Origin: Marinobacter arenosus
Lineage (GTDB): Bacteria > Pseudomonadota > Gammaproteobacteria > Pseudomonadales > Oleiphilaceae
DNA length: 64,000 nucleotides
Assembly: GCF_019264345.1 (NCBI RefSeq)
Contig: NZ_JAHVAO010000001.1
Span: forward strand, 2,666,001-2,730,000
Direction: 5' to 3'
Below, one piece after another: positions 18,035-26,813 of this stretch. Both the position numbers and the translations under genes were made by a program. The notes below the pieces were generated by a model. That model made no database searches. It had not been told where the DNA came from and saw only the letters and a list, made by a program, of their open reading frames with translations. Every line of letters begins with the position of its first letter. Position 1 is the first letter of the stretch.

Positions 18035-19162
18035 TCAGATGGAGGCCGCCCGTTCGATCACCCACATCAGACTGATCCCCCCGACGCCAGCCAGCATGGC
18101 GGGCACCAGGGCGCGCTGGTAGACCCGGAATCGCGCCAATAGGTAAAGCACCGGGAAGCCCAGGATCAGCAGGCCCAGCTGCCCTGCCTCGACGCCCAGG
18201 TTGAAACCGGCCAGGGCAATGGCCAGATTGGCCTCGCCGCCGGTCAGGTCGCCGAGGACGCTGGCAAAGCCGAAACCATGCACAAGCCCGAAGCCGAACG
18301 CCAGTTTCCAGGTCTTCCGGCCCAGGACCGGCCAGAGCACGTTCAGAGCAGCCAGGGCAATGGACAGGGCAATCACGGTTTCCACCCAGGCAATGGGCAG
18401 GCGGACAATCTCCAGGGCGGCCAGGGCCAGGGTGACCGAGTGGGCCAGGGTAAACGCCGTGACAATGCCGGCGAGTTGGATCAGCCGTGGCCGCAGGCCG
18501 GGCGACTCACTCCTGCCCGGTGAAGCGGTCATCAGGCTGGCGGGCAAGACCAGCACCAGAAGGAACAGGATGTGGTCCAGGCCGATCAGGAGGTGGATGA
18601 CCCCTTCGCGGAGAAAGGTCGTGAAGGTGCGCCAGCGCCCGGGTGCCGACCCGGGCAGGAGATCGACTTGGCGCTGGTCCGGCGACAGTACTGCCAGGGT
18701 TTCTCGATCGCCCGAGTCGATGCGGACAAGGCCACGGTGCAGGCTATCGCGGTCGAACAGCAGCTGGTAACTCAAGGTTGCCGGCGGTTCGCCGTTCGGA
18801 CAGTCCAGTCGGTACCTGGCGGCACCGTAGTGACCGTCGCTGTGGGTGCTGATGCCCCAGTCCGCTCCGGCCAGGGCACAGGTCCCGGAGGCGCTGGCCA
18901 CCGTGACGCCCGATTCCAGGATTCGGGTCATGCCGGCTCGCTGGGCCCGAATCTCGCGGCCCGACACCTGTTGATCGCCGTTCTGGTCCAGCGGAAGAAG
19001 CAGGGCAAGGTCGCGAAGGGCCACGTCAATCCTGAGCTCCGACCGGCCGGTGTCGACGTACAGGAAGCTGTCGCTGGCCTTGTGGGCGTGGGCCTGGCTG
19101 GCCAGAACCATCATCAGACACAGGGTCAGGGTCAGCCGCAGGCAGGGTTCGGGCCGTCTCAT
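18035..19162 (-). CDS. HupE/UreJ family membrane protein (first copy)
   Basis: A 375-residue protein: signal peptide (to AHAHKAS), a periplasmic domain (about 28-185) and a C-terminal membrane domain of six or seven helices. The latter has the HupE/UreJ-2 motifs GLDHILFLL, TAFTLAHSVTLALA and GFGLVHGFGFAS, rich in His. HupE/UreJ proteins are thought to move metals such as nickel, but these long secreted-domain versions are uncharacterised. Its start overlaps the TPR gene stop by ATGA, so it is the last gene of the DUF4331 operon. A paralogue lies at 62071-63090. Confidence 0.85.
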   Translation of the reverse strand: MRRPEPCLRLTLTLCLMMVLASQAHAHKASDSFLYVDTGRSELRIDVALRDLALLLPLDQNGDQQVSGREIRAQRAGMTRILESGVTVASASGTCALAGADWGISTHSDGHYGAARYRLDCPNGEPPATLSYQLLFDRDSLHRGLVRIDSGDRETLAVLSPDQRQVDLLPGSAPGRWRTFTTFLREGVIHLLIGLDHILFLLVLVLPASLMTASPGRSESPGLRPRLIQLAGIVTAFTLAHSVTLALAALEIVRLPIAWVETVIALSIALAALNVLWPVLGRKTWKLAFGFGLVHGFGFASVLGDLTGGEANLAIALAGFNLGVEAGQLGLLILGFPVLYLLARFRVYQRALVPAMLAGVGGISLMWVIERAASI

Positions 19163-20373
19163 GGCACCTCCGGATAGCGTGCGTCGGACTGATTGGTGGT
19201 CGTCAGCCAGCGTTGTAGCGTGCTGAGGGCGGCTCGGTCGCCAGCGGCAAGCGCCGCCCGGATCGCCAGCGCCGTGTCGAGAGGTTCACGCTGTGTCTGC
19301 CAGTTCGCCATGGCGTATCGGAGCGCGATGTCCGGTTGCGCCTCAATGGCCAGCTGGAACCGGGCGAAGTCCCGCTTATGCAGCAACGCGCCGCGCCACT
19401 GGGCTTCCTCGAATCGCTCCCGCAGCCGGTCGGCGAGCGCCTCCTTACCGGGATGCCCGGCCTCGTGCATGGCAATCGCCCGCAACACGGCAAGGGCGTC
19501 GACCTGCTCGTAACCACGGGTCAGTGCCAGGACCGATTCGAGCTGTTGGTCCCTCAGGTACCAATCGGCCAGTTGTGTGCGCACATAGAGATCCTCCGGG
19601 TTGCCGGCGAGAACCGCTTGCCAGTGTCTCTCGGCCGAGGCCAGCCCCAGCTGCGCGGCGATGTCGCCCAGAGTGCCTTGCGCCCAGAGATGGCCAACCG
19701 ACTCCCTGTTCCCGGAGGCCAGAAGCCGGTCTGCCAGACGCTCATAGGCCGCCCGGGCATCGCCGGAACGGGCATCCACCTGGGCCAGGCAACTGGCGGC
19801 TATCAGGCCGGGGTAGGCCATTGACAGGCGCTGGCAATGTGTCCGGGCCGGGTCATAGCGCCCCTGAACAGTCTCCAGGTTGGCCAGGGTCAGCCGGGCC
19901 TGGAGGCGTTGCCGGCGATCGGTGCTCTGGTCGATCACGGTGGTCAGATCCTGTCGGGCCTCGTCGAAGCGGTGGAGGCTCTGGGCCAGGGTGGCCCGCA
20001 AAACCCGCAGACGATCGGTCATGGCCTCGTCCGGCCATTGCTGGAGGCGACGTTCGGCGTAGCCGAGGAAGCGCGGGTCGCCGGTTCCCCGCGCCTGGTC
20101 GATGAGGGTCTGGACCTCGTCGGCCATGGCACCTGCGTTCGATGGCACCTGAGTGGCGCGGGGGACGGCGTCGGGCAGACGGGCGAGAATCGCGTCGTCT
20201 GCGAAATCGGTACGGATCGGGGCTGGCGCCGAAACGGCCGGGAACGGCCAGGCCATCAGGCTGGCCAGCCCGATCCAGAAACAAAAAGCCCTGCCCCGGA
20301 GGGCAGGGAGCGTCGACGCCGGAGACAGGCCCGTGTGGGTCCGGCGACGCGGTGGGTTACCGCAGCAGCTCAT
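19159..20373 (-). CDS. Exported TPR-like repeat protein
   Basis: About 404 residues: a basic start, a hydrophobic signal segment (FCFWIGLASLMAWPF) with cleavage near AVSA, then helical repeats of about 34 residues with TPR character (for example YAERRLQQWPDEAMTDRLRVL and ARLTLANLETVQGRYDPA). It is probably periplasmic and a scaffold. The start is uncertain: the ATG at 20373 overlaps the upstream lipoprotein gene by 17 bp and has a weak ribosome site. The next in-frame ATG (20256) would truncate the signal. An intrinsic terminator sequence lies inside its first 50 codons. Confidence 0.75.
   Translation of the reverse strand: MSCCGNPPRRRTHTGLSPASTLPALRGRAFCFWIGLASLMAWPFPAVSAPAPIRTDFADDAILARLPDAVPRATQVPSNAGAMADEVQTLIDQARGTGDPRFLGYAERRLQQWPDEAMTDRLRVLRATLAQSLHRFDEARQDLTTVIDQSTDRRQRLQARLTLANLETVQGRYDPARTHCQRLSMAYPGLIAASCLAQVDARSGDARAAYERLADRLLASGNRESVGHLWAQGTLGDIAAQLGLASAERHWQAVLAGNPEDLYVRTQLADWYLRDQQLESVLALTRGYEQVDALAVLRAIAMHEAGHPGKEALADRLRERFEEAQWRGALLHKRDFARFQLAIEAQPDIALRYAMANWQTQREPLDTALAIRAALAAGDRAALSTLQRWLTTTNQSDARYPEVP
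20283..20309 (-). terminator. Terminator-like hairpin within the 5' part of the TPR gene
   Basis: On the minus strand CCCTGCC-CTCCGG-GGCAGGG followed by CTTTTTG forms an intrinsic terminator 50 nt after the lipoprotein stop. It would cut DUF4331-lipoprotein transcripts from those continuing into TPR and HupE. Confidence 0.7.
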
Positions 20374-20593
20374 CGAACGCCTGCGGGTTGTTCTGGTCGT
20401 TAAAGCTGAACTCGATTCGATCAAGACGCTCGGGAGCCGTCGTGTCCGCCGTGGCCTTGACCTGCGCCGTGACGAACGAGGTGAAATCGAGAGTCAGGAC
20501 CGGGCCCTGTCCGGAATTGCCGGAATCGCTGAAACAGCCTGACAGGGCAACCGCCGTGAGGAACGCCAGTCCGATTTTACCGATGGAAAGCAT
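20357..20593 (-). CDS. Small lipoprotein
   Basis: A 78-residue protein with a lipoprotein signal peptide ending in the lipobox LSGC (Cys at residue 20), followed by a 58-residue mature part with no recognised domain (SDSGNSGQGPVLTLDFTSF...). It lies 12 bp after the DUF4331 gene and overlaps the TPR gene, so it is part of that operon. It is probably anchored in the outer membrane because the residue after Cys is Phe, not Asp. Confidence 0.8.
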   Translation of the reverse strand: MLSIGKIGLAFLTAVALSGCFSDSGNSGQGPVLTLDFTSFVTAQVKATADTTAPERLDRIEFSFNDQNNPQAFDELLR

Positions 20594-20605
20594 ACACAGT
20601 CCCCC

Positions 20606-22081
20606 TTACAGACCGTTCGGTGAACCCGGGATCGGGGTCGCCAGGTACGGGAAGGTGGTTCTGAGCTCAGCGGGATCCAGCTGAACGCCATCGGTGAACG
20701 GAACATCTCGGTTCGGTGCGTCTTCGGTGAGCGCGCCCATCGCGACTCGCAGCGCCGCATCGACAACGTCATCGACCGGGCGCCGGCCATTCGGGAAGCC
20801 GGCGTTGTCGCCGCCGAGGACACCCAGGTCATTCTGGGAACCTGCCGGGGTTGCCGCGATGGTCGGATTGAGTCGCAGCATTTCCGAGGTGGTAACGCCC
20901 ACCGGCATGTTGACGCCGGGCACACCGGTCAGGAAGGCGGTGACGAGATCGGTCCGCGGGAAGTTGTTGGGCGCGACAGCGCCGGCATCCCCGAACAGGA
21001 TTTCCAGCAGTTCCGGCAGGGTCGGATGGGTCACGTAGGTCGCGAACTGGCCGTCGTCCTTCGGCTCGCTGGCGTTAAACTGGTCCTTGTCCTTCAGGCC
21101 GATCACCACCTCGTTGACCAGTGGCATGCCGAGTCGGGAAACCTGGGTGTAGGCACCGCCCTCCACGGTGGCGCCCTTGCCATTGGAGGACGGGCCGGGG
21201 TTGATGATCCGGGCCTGGCGAACGCTGGCCGTCGTCCAGGCGCCAATGACCGGCTGGCCGTTGGAGTTGGCGGCCGTGCCAGTCAGGCAGTCGGTGGGGA
21301 TTTCGAGGGCGAACGAGGTCACGTTCTTGTTGGCCAGGTCACCCGGGCCTTCGCCATCGCGCGGGCCCAGCGGGTTGGTGTTGACCAGGTCGAAGATCTC
21401 ACCCAGGTTGACCGCGAACGCTTCCTTGCGCTGGCCGACGAAGACCCGGCCGTCGGTGCTGCAGCCCGGAATGGTCAGGCCGAAGATATGCTGGTCGGCG
21501 TAGCTGGCGTAGTCCGCGAAGGACTTGTCGCCGATGTTGTCCAGGGGCTTGCTGAAGCTGCCCGTTCCGGTGGTGACGTTGGTGGAGGCAAAGGACCGTC
21601 CGTTCCGGCGGTCGCCCCGGATCACTGACACGGTGTACTGCTGCTGCAACTGCACGTTGCCAGCCACCGTGGCGTCGCCGATGTTTTTCAGCGGCACGGA
21701 GACCATTTCCTGGCTGCCTTCGTCACCCACCGGTAACTGGATGTCATTGAGCTGGTCTTCAAAGCTGAACTGGAAGGTGATGTCTTCCTGGGCATCGCCA
21801 TTGTTGTCCACGTGGATCTCGTAGACCGCGTCGTCGTCCAGATCGAAGTAGTTGGGGCCGCCGTAGGCGTCCTGCAGGGGCAGATAATTGGCAATAAGGG
21901 TCACATAATCCGCACGACCGGACTCGTAGCTGCGGAACATGTAAAAATCGGTGCCATCAACCTTCGGGATTTCGGTGATGAAAGGTGCTTCCCGGTGACT
22001 CGATGCGTGGCCGCTGCTGGCACTCAGACAGAAGCCTGCGACAGCAATGGCCAGGCCGGAGCGTTTCAGAATCGTGTTCAT
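20606..22081 (-). CDS. DUF4331 family secreted protein
   Basis: A 491-residue exported protein. The signal peptide (MNTILKRSGLAIAVAGFCLS...GHA) is followed directly by the DUF4331 hallmark SSHREAPFI and DGTDFYMFRSYE. Acidic stretches (FDLDDDAVYE, HVDNNGDAQED) might bind metal ions. The start at 22081 is fixed by an AGGA ribosome site and the signal peptide. Function of DUF4331 is unknown. It heads the operon DUF4331-lipoprotein-TPR-HupE and diverges from an ECF sigma factor that probably controls it. Confidence 0.88.
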   Translation of the reverse strand: MNTILKRSGLAIAVAGFCLSASSGHASSHREAPFITEIPKVDGTDFYMFRSYESGRADYVTLIANYLPLQDAYGGPNYFDLDDDAVYEIHVDNNGDAQEDITFQFSFEDQLNDIQLPVGDEGSQEMVSVPLKNIGDATVAGNVQLQQQYTVSVIRGDRRNGRSFASTNVTTGTGSFSKPLDNIGDKSFADYASYADQHIFGLTIPGCSTDGRVFVGQRKEAFAVNLGEIFDLVNTNPLGPRDGEGPGDLANKNVTSFALEIPTDCLTGTAANSNGQPVIGAWTTASVRQARIINPGPSSNGKGATVEGGAYTQVSRLGMPLVNEVVIGLKDKDQFNASEPKDDGQFATYVTHPTLPELLEILFGDAGAVAPNNFPRTDLVTAFLTGVPGVNMPVGVTTSEMLRLNPTIAATPAGSQNDLGVLGGDNAGFPNGRRPVDDVVDAALRVAMGALTEDAPNRDVPFTDGVQLDPAELRTTFPYLATPIPGSPNGL

Positions 22082-22119
22082 TCCGTTGTCCTTTTCTTGT
22101 GTGGTTGGTTCACAGGAGG

Positions 22120-22145
22120 AAACGGAAGCCTTCGAAGGAAAGATG
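22120..22145 (-). promoter_or_regulatory. Candidate ECF-sigma promoter of the DUF4331 operon
   Basis: The minus strand reads CATCT-N16-CGTTT, ending 39 nt before the DUF4331 ATG. The same pattern with the same spacing precedes the sigma gene on the other strand. Confidence 0.55.
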
Positions 22146-22180
22146 CAGGTCGGTGAAAAAATAATCTTTGCCGCGTCTGG

Positions 22181-22206
22181 CATCCCGAGATCGATTCGGG
22201 GCGTAT
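22181..22206 (+). promoter_or_regulatory. Candidate ECF-sigma promoter of the sigma/anti-sigma operon
   Basis: CATCC-N16-CGTAT lies 33 nt before the sigma ATG. It resembles the CATCC/CGAAT type promoters of SigK-like ECF factors, which also pair with RskA-type anti-sigma proteins. Confidence 0.6.
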
Positions 22207-22238
22207 CAGAACCAGAGCCAATAAAAAACGGAGATGTT

Positions 22239-22796
22239 ATGAACCCTGGCCAGACCGATCAGGAGGATCTGATGCGTTTACTGTTTCAGGTAGCGCACCA
22301 GGACCGCAAAGCCTTCGAACAGCTGTACCAAGCGATCGCAGCGCGGATGTTCGGATTGTGTATGAAACTGGCGGGCCAGCGGGAGCTGGCGGAGGAAGCC
22401 CTGCAGGAAGCGTTCATTCAAATCTGGCATCACGCCGGCGAATACCATGACGGTCGGGGCACGCCGATGGGCTGGATGATGACCATCGCCCGATATCGGA
22501 CGCTGGACCTGATCCGGTCCCGGAAAGTCAGGCAGACCTCCGGTGATGATCACCTCGAACACGTGGAAGACCAGCGAGCTGGCCCCCTGGATGACTCCTT
22601 GCGCCACGCGGGCTCAGCCCAGTTGAACGGTTGCCTGGAAGAACTCACGGAGGTTCAGCGGGACAGCATTCTGCTGTCATACTATCGGGGATTCACCCAC
22701 GAGGAGCTGGCGCAGGCGCTGAGTTCGCCGATCGGAACGGTCAAAAGCTGGATCCGGCGTGGTTTGCTGGCGCTGAAGAGGTGCCTGGAACAATGA
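22239..22796 (+). CDS. ECF RNA polymerase sigma factor
   Basis: A 185-residue sigma-70 family protein with only regions 2 and 4. Region 2 (about residues 20-90) includes LAEEALQEAFIQIWHHA and GWMMTIARYRTLDLIRSRK; region 4 (about 125-185) includes a helix-turn-helix (YYRGFTHEELAQALSSPIGTVKSWIRRG). The ATG at 22239 follows GGAG, so the longer open frame upstream is not used. It overlaps the anti-sigma gene by ATGA. It probably directs its own operon and the divergent DUF4331 operon. Confidence 0.92.
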   Translation: MNPGQTDQEDLMRLLFQVAHQDRKAFEQLYQAIAARMFGLCMKLAGQRELAEEALQEAFIQIWHHAGEYHDGRGTPMGWMMTIARYRTLDLIRSRKVRQTSGDDHLEHVEDQRAGPLDDSLRHAGSAQLNGCLEELTEVQRDSILLSYYRGFTHEELAQALSSPIGTVKSWIRRGLLALKRCLEQ

Positions 22797-23491
22797 AAAA
22801 GACACCGGAACGTATCGAAAGCCTGGCTGCGGAGTATGTGCTGGGCTCATTGAAGGGGCAGGCTCGGGCGCGGTTTGAGCGCTGGATGATGGAGTCATCC
22901 CGGGTTCGACAGGAGGTCTGGTTCTGGGAAGAGAAGCTGGGCCAGCTGTCCTCGGAAGTGCCGCCAGTGACGCCTCCCCGCTCTGCCTGGCAAGCCATTG
23001 AGCGCCGACTCTGGCCGAAGGCCGACCCGGCCAGCGCGAGCGCCGGCCAGGGCGTGCGCTGGTTGTGGCCGGGTTGGAGCCTGGCGGCGACGGCCGCCGC
23101 CGTGGTGTTGGCGGTGTTGCTGGTTCAGCAGCCAGTGCAGACGCCCACGCCACAGTTGTCCGGTGCGATTGTGCAGGCGGACATCAGTGATCCGCTCTGG
23201 CTGGTCAGTGAGTCCGGGCGGGACAATCTGCTGAAATTGCGATCGGTCGCCGCGAGCGCTGCCGACGCCGGCAAGGACTACGAACTGTGGATTGTGCCGG
23301 AGGACGGCCAGCCGTTGTCCCTGGGGGTCATCCCCGCCGGTGGCGTGCACCAGGTGACGCTGAGCGATGAGGCCCGGACGGCACTGTCGCAAAGCCGAAC
23401 CCTGGCAATCAGCCTCGAGCCGAGGGGCGGGTCGCCGACCGGCGCGCCCACCGGCCCTATTCTGCACGTGACCAAACTCTACGAGCTCTGA
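22793..23491 (+). CDS. Anti-sigma factor, RskA family
   Basis: A 232-residue membrane protein. The cytoplasmic N-terminus (about 1-85; RIESLAAEYVLGSLKGQARARFERW) is the sigma-binding anti-sigma domain without a zinc motif. A single helix follows (about 96-115). The periplasmic RskA domain (about 130-232) contains DYELWIVPEDGQPLSLGVI. It should hold the ECF sigma factor inactive until a periplasmic signal, perhaps by regulated proteolysis. Start overlaps the sigma stop. Confidence 0.88.
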   Translation: MKKTPERIESLAAEYVLGSLKGQARARFERWMMESSRVRQEVWFWEEKLGQLSSEVPPVTPPRSAWQAIERRLWPKADPASASAGQGVRWLWPGWSLAATAAAVVLAVLLVQQPVQTPTPQLSGAIVQADISDPLWLVSESGRDNLLKLRSVAASAADAGKDYELWIVPEDGQPLSLGVIPAGGVHQVTLSDEARTALSQSRTLAISLEPRGGSPTGAPTGPILHVTKLYEL

Positions 23492-23498
23492 GGCGGCC

Positions 23499-24920
23499 CT
23501 ATTTGGCGGCGATCAGGGTCAGGCACAGCTGGGCGTTCTGGATGAAGTGTCCGAACGCCGACAGCTGCTGGTCCGATGGGGTGTAGTCGCCGGCCGCGTT
23601 GTCGGCGTAGAACAGCCCGACCAGCCGTCCATTGGCCCGGAGGGGGCCCACCAGGGCCGGTACCCGGCCGAGCCAGCGGTCGTAACCGGTCGGGCTGGCG
23701 TCGGCATCGGGCCGGTAGATAAAGCAGCCGGCCTCGGGCAACAGCTTGGCCAGCGGGCCGGACCCGTCCCTCGGGATGGTGAGCTGGTCCCGCCAGTCCT
23801 CCGTGCCGCGTCCGCTCAGTTTCCTTGGCACCAGTTCCCGGCCGCTGCGATCGCCCATCAGCAGGGCGACCCGCTGCATGCCGATGGCCCGGTGGATGCC
23901 CTCGATCACCAGTTGACAGACTTCGTTGATGTCCGGTTTTTCCGCCAGGCTTTCGGTCAGATCGCGAAGGATCTGAAGTTGCAGGTTCGGGTCCATGTCC
24001 GGTGCCTTCGCCGCCGCCTTATCGCCGTCCTGCTGGTTGCCGGGCATCAGCGCGGTGACTTGCGGAATGCCCAGAGAAACGGCAACGCGGGCGGCCTCGG
24101 CGGCATTGACCTTGATCCGGTCACGAACCGTGGCCGGGTTTTCATCGATATCCTTGCCCAGTTGCTCGAGCAATTTGTCCATCTCGGTGCCGCGCCAGCC
24201 GAGCTCGGACAGCCGCGCCATTTCCACCGAATGCCGCACCAGGCTGGCGTTGGGTGAGTTGGGCTGGCCGGGTGCGACCACGTCCTTGATAAACGGCCCC
24301 AGTGACCAGGCGTCTACCAGGCCCCGGGTGATTTCCGTAAAGGTGGTGTGCAGAACCGCTTTCTGGGCCTCCACCGGCGGTTCTTCCAGGCGCAACCGCT
24401 GCTCGAGTTCGGTGGCCTGCTCGGTTTCGCAGGACCAGAACGCCAGCTCCCCGATGTTCATCAGCAGGGCCCCGATAAACACCTCTTCCAGTGCGGTTTC
24501 GTTGCGCTTGGGCATCAGACACCGGGCCTGGACCGCGGCATGGATGGCCCTCGCCAGGCACCGCAGCAGGTGGGGACGGTCGTTGCGTTGCAGCAACGAG
24601 TCGACGATCAGCGAGGAGATGGCCATGGATTTCACGGCATCGAACCCGATCAGGGTAATGGCTCGGCTGACCGTGCTGACCTGGGTCCGGGTCTGGTTAT
24701 AGAACACCGTATTGGACAGCCGCAGGACCTGCGACGTGAGCTGGGCATCGTTGAGAATCACGTTGGCCAGTTCGTTAACCGTGCTGTTGCGGCTGTCGGT
24801 CAGCTCATTGATCCGCCGGAGGGTGTTGGCCAGGACCGGCAGTTCCACTTTGCTCAGGTAGGTGACCCATGCCTGGGTCGTGGTCATCCGCACGGGCGTC
24901 GTATCGTTCTCGGTGGTCAC
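23499..24920 (-). CDS. HDOD domain protein with C-terminal GAF-like domain
   Basis: About 473 residues. The HDOD domain (SKVELPVLANTLRRINEL... through LLMNIGELAFWSCE, first 240 residues) is an HD-related output domain common in c-di-GMP and motility signalling. A GAF-like domain fills the last 150 residues (LQILRDLTESLAEKPDINEVC...VALLMGDRSG...GLFYADN). The GTG at 24920 is chosen for its GAGG ribosome site 8 nt upstream; ATGs at 24887, 25001 and 25028 are in frame. It converges with the anti-sigma gene. The partner is unknown. Confidence 0.82.
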   Translation of the reverse strand: MTTENDTTPVRMTTTQAWVTYLSKVELPVLANTLRRINELTDSRNSTVNELANVILNDAQLTSQVLRLSNTVFYNQTRTQVSTVSRAITLIGFDAVKSMAISSLIVDSLLQRNDRPHLLRCLARAIHAAVQARCLMPKRNETALEEVFIGALLMNIGELAFWSCETEQATELEQRLRLEEPPVEAQKAVLHTTFTEITRGLVDAWSLGPFIKDVVAPGQPNSPNASLVRHSVEMARLSELGWRGTEMDKLLEQLGKDIDENPATVRDRIKVNAAEAARVAVSLGIPQVTALMPGNQQDGDKAAAKAPDMDPNLQLQILRDLTESLAEKPDINEVCQLVIEGIHRAIGMQRVALLMGDRSGRELVPRKLSGRGTEDWRDQLTIPRDGSGPLAKLLPEAGCFIYRPDADASPTGYDRWLGRVPALVGPLRANGRLVGLFYADNAAGDYTPSDQQLSAFGHFIQNAQLCLTLIAAK

Positions 24921-25079
24921 TTGGGTAGCCTCGGGCAGCGGGCTTCGGGAAGCATGGAGGTTATTGTTTAGCGTCCAGTTTAGTCCACGGCCCGATGCCA
25001 TGTCAGGTAACCGTTTGTGTAAGGGCATTTACCCACGGTGATCCGCGCCTGCGGATTCGGGTTTGGCGAGGGAATGGGC

Positions 25080-25085
25080 TATAAT
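25080..25085 (+). promoter_or_regulatory. -10 element of the metNIQ promoter
   Basis: A perfect TATAAT 36 bp before the metN GTG. The -35 region is weak. No SAM riboswitch or MetJ-like repeat is visible upstream. Confidence 0.55.
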
Positions 25086-25120
25086 CGCCGGTTTTAACGC
25101 TGCACCCACAAGGCGCTACC

Positions 25121-26128
25121 GTGATTGTATTTGACCAGGTACAGAAGTCGTATCAGGTGGACGGCCGGGCGATCCCCGCACTGCACCCCACCGATATGAC
25201 CATTGAAACCGGCGAGGTGTTTGGCATCGTCGGTCACTCCGGCGCGGGTAAATCCACGCTGGTGCGTCTGATCAACCTGCTCGAGCCACCCACCGGCGGC
25301 CGGATTCTGATCGACGACGAAAACATCACCCATTACAACGCTGCGGAGTTGCGGGCTTTCCGGCGCAAGGTCGGGATGATTTTCCAGCACTTCAATCTGC
25401 TGTCGTCCAAGACCGTGGCGGACAACATTGCCTTTCCCATGAAGCTGGCGGGCATCTACTCGAAAACCGAGATCCGTGACCGGGTGCAGGAACTGCTGGC
25501 CCGGGTCAGCCTGACCGATCACGCCAACAAGTACCCGTCCCAGTTGTCCGGTGGGCAGAAGCAGCGGGTCGGAATCGCCCGCGCCCTGGCCTGCCGGCCG
25601 ACCATTCTGCTGTGCGACGAGGCCACCAGTGCGCTGGATCCGCAAACCACCCAATCCGTGCTGAAACTGCTGGCGGACATCAACCGTGAGCTGGGCCTGA
25701 CCATTGTCCTGATTACCCATGAAATGGATGTGGTGCGCCGGGTCTGCGACCGGGTGGCGGTGATGGACGCCGGTCGTGTGGTGGAAATGGGGCCGGTCAG
25801 TGAGGTGTTTCTGCATCCCCAGCATCCGACCACCCGGGATTTCGTGTTCGAAAGCGAAAGCATCGACAGTGAGGAGCTTCAGGAAGATCTGCAGAAGGCC
25901 GATGGCCGTATCATGCGCCTCACCTTCAAGGGTGACGCCACTTACAAGCCGCTGCTGGGCAGCGTGGCCCGGGAGTCCGGCGTGGATTTCAGCATCCTGT
26001 CGGGCCGCATCGACCACATCAAGGACACGCCCTACGGGCAGCTGACCCTGTCGCTGGTCGGTGGCGATCTGGAGGTGGCCATGAACGCCCTTAAGGCTGC
26101 CGACGTTCACGTGGAGGTGCTGCGCTGA
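25121..26128 (+). CDS. metN: Methionine ABC transporter ATPase
   Basis: A 335-residue ATPase powering D/L-methionine import. Walker [10 protein letters not shown] (about residues 38-46), signature LSGGQKQR and Walker [13 protein letters not shown] are intact. The C-terminal domain (about 260-335) is the NIL domain that senses methionine and causes trans-inhibition in MetN. The start is GTG. It overlaps metI by one base (TGATG), giving the classic metN-metI-metQ order. Confidence 0.96.
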   Translation: MIVFDQVQKSYQVDGRAIPALHPTDMTIETGEVFGIVGHSGAGKSTLVRLINLLEPPTGGRILIDDENITHYNAAELRAFRRKVGMIFQHFNLLSSKTVADNIAFPMKLAGIYSKTEIRDRVQELLARVSLTDHANKYPSQLSGGQKQRVGIARALACRPTILLCDEATSALDPQTTQSVLKLLADINRELGLTIVLITHEMDVVRRVCDRVAVMDAGRVVEMGPVSEVFLHPQHPTTRDFVFESESIDSEELQEDLQKADGRIMRLTFKGDATYKPLLGSVARESGVDFSILSGRIDHIKDTPYGQLTLSLVGGDLEVAMNALKAADVHVEVLR

Positions 26129-26793
26129 TGGACGCCCTGTTGAGCAATGTAGACTGGAGCGAAATCGGCTGGGCCAGCTGGGACACCCTGGTCATGGTGG
26201 GTATGTCCCTGCTGTTCAGTGTGTTGATCGGCCTGCCCGTCGGCGTGTTGCTGTTCCTTTTCGGCAAGCGCCAGCTGCTGGAGCAGCCGGTGGCCTACGC
26301 CGTGTTGTCGTTTGTGGTGAACGTGTTGCGGTCGGTGCCCTTTATCATCCTGCTGATCGTGATGATTCCGTTCACGGTGCTGCTGATCGGTACCTCCCTG
26401 GGGGTGGCCGGCGCGATTCCGCCCCTGGTGGCGGGCGGCGCGCCGTTCTTTGCCCGGCTGGTGGAAACCTCGTTGCGGGAAGTGGACCGTGGCATCATCG
26501 AGGCAACGCAGGCGATGGGCGCGAGCGTCAAACAGATCATCTTCGGCGCCCTGCTGCCTGAGGCACTCCCCGGCATCATTGCCGGTATCACCGTTACTGC
26601 GATCACCCTGGTTTCCTACGCCGCCATGTCCGGTGTCATCGGTGGTGGCGGCCTTGGCGATCTGGCCATCCGCTTCGGATATCAACGATTCCAGACCGAT
26701 GTCATGGTCATTACCGTGGCGTTGCTGGTGATTTTCGTTCAGGTGCTGCAGATGGTTGGTGACCGTCTGGTGCTCTATTTCAGCCGTAAATAA
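26128..26793 (+). CDS. metI: Methionine ABC transporter permease
   Basis: A 221-residue inner-membrane permease with five helices. The ATPase-contacting EAA loop is visible (EATQAMGASVKQIIFGALLPEALPG in outline, about residues 125-150). It dimerises and pairs with MetN. The gene starts within the metN stop codon and is followed after 20 bp by metQ. Confidence 0.96.
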   Translation: MDALLSNVDWSEIGWASWDTLVMVGMSLLFSVLIGLPVGVLLFLFGKRQLLEQPVAYAVLSFVVNVLRSVPFIILLIVMIPFTVLLIGTSLGVAGAIPPLVAGGAPFFARLVETSLREVDRGIIEATQAMGASVKQIIFGALLPEALPGIIAGITVTAITLVSYAAMSGVIGGGGLGDLAIRFGYQRFQTDVMVITVALLVIFVQVLQMVGDRLVLYFSRK

Positions 26794-26813
26794 TTCAAAC
26801 AGGAGAACGTAGA

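Noticed and set aside
24920..25028. Longer N-terminus for the HDOD protein
   Set aside because: The extra 36 residues lack homology-like character and the region looks like promoter DNA; the GTG at 24920 has a better ribosome site. The choice remains uncertain.
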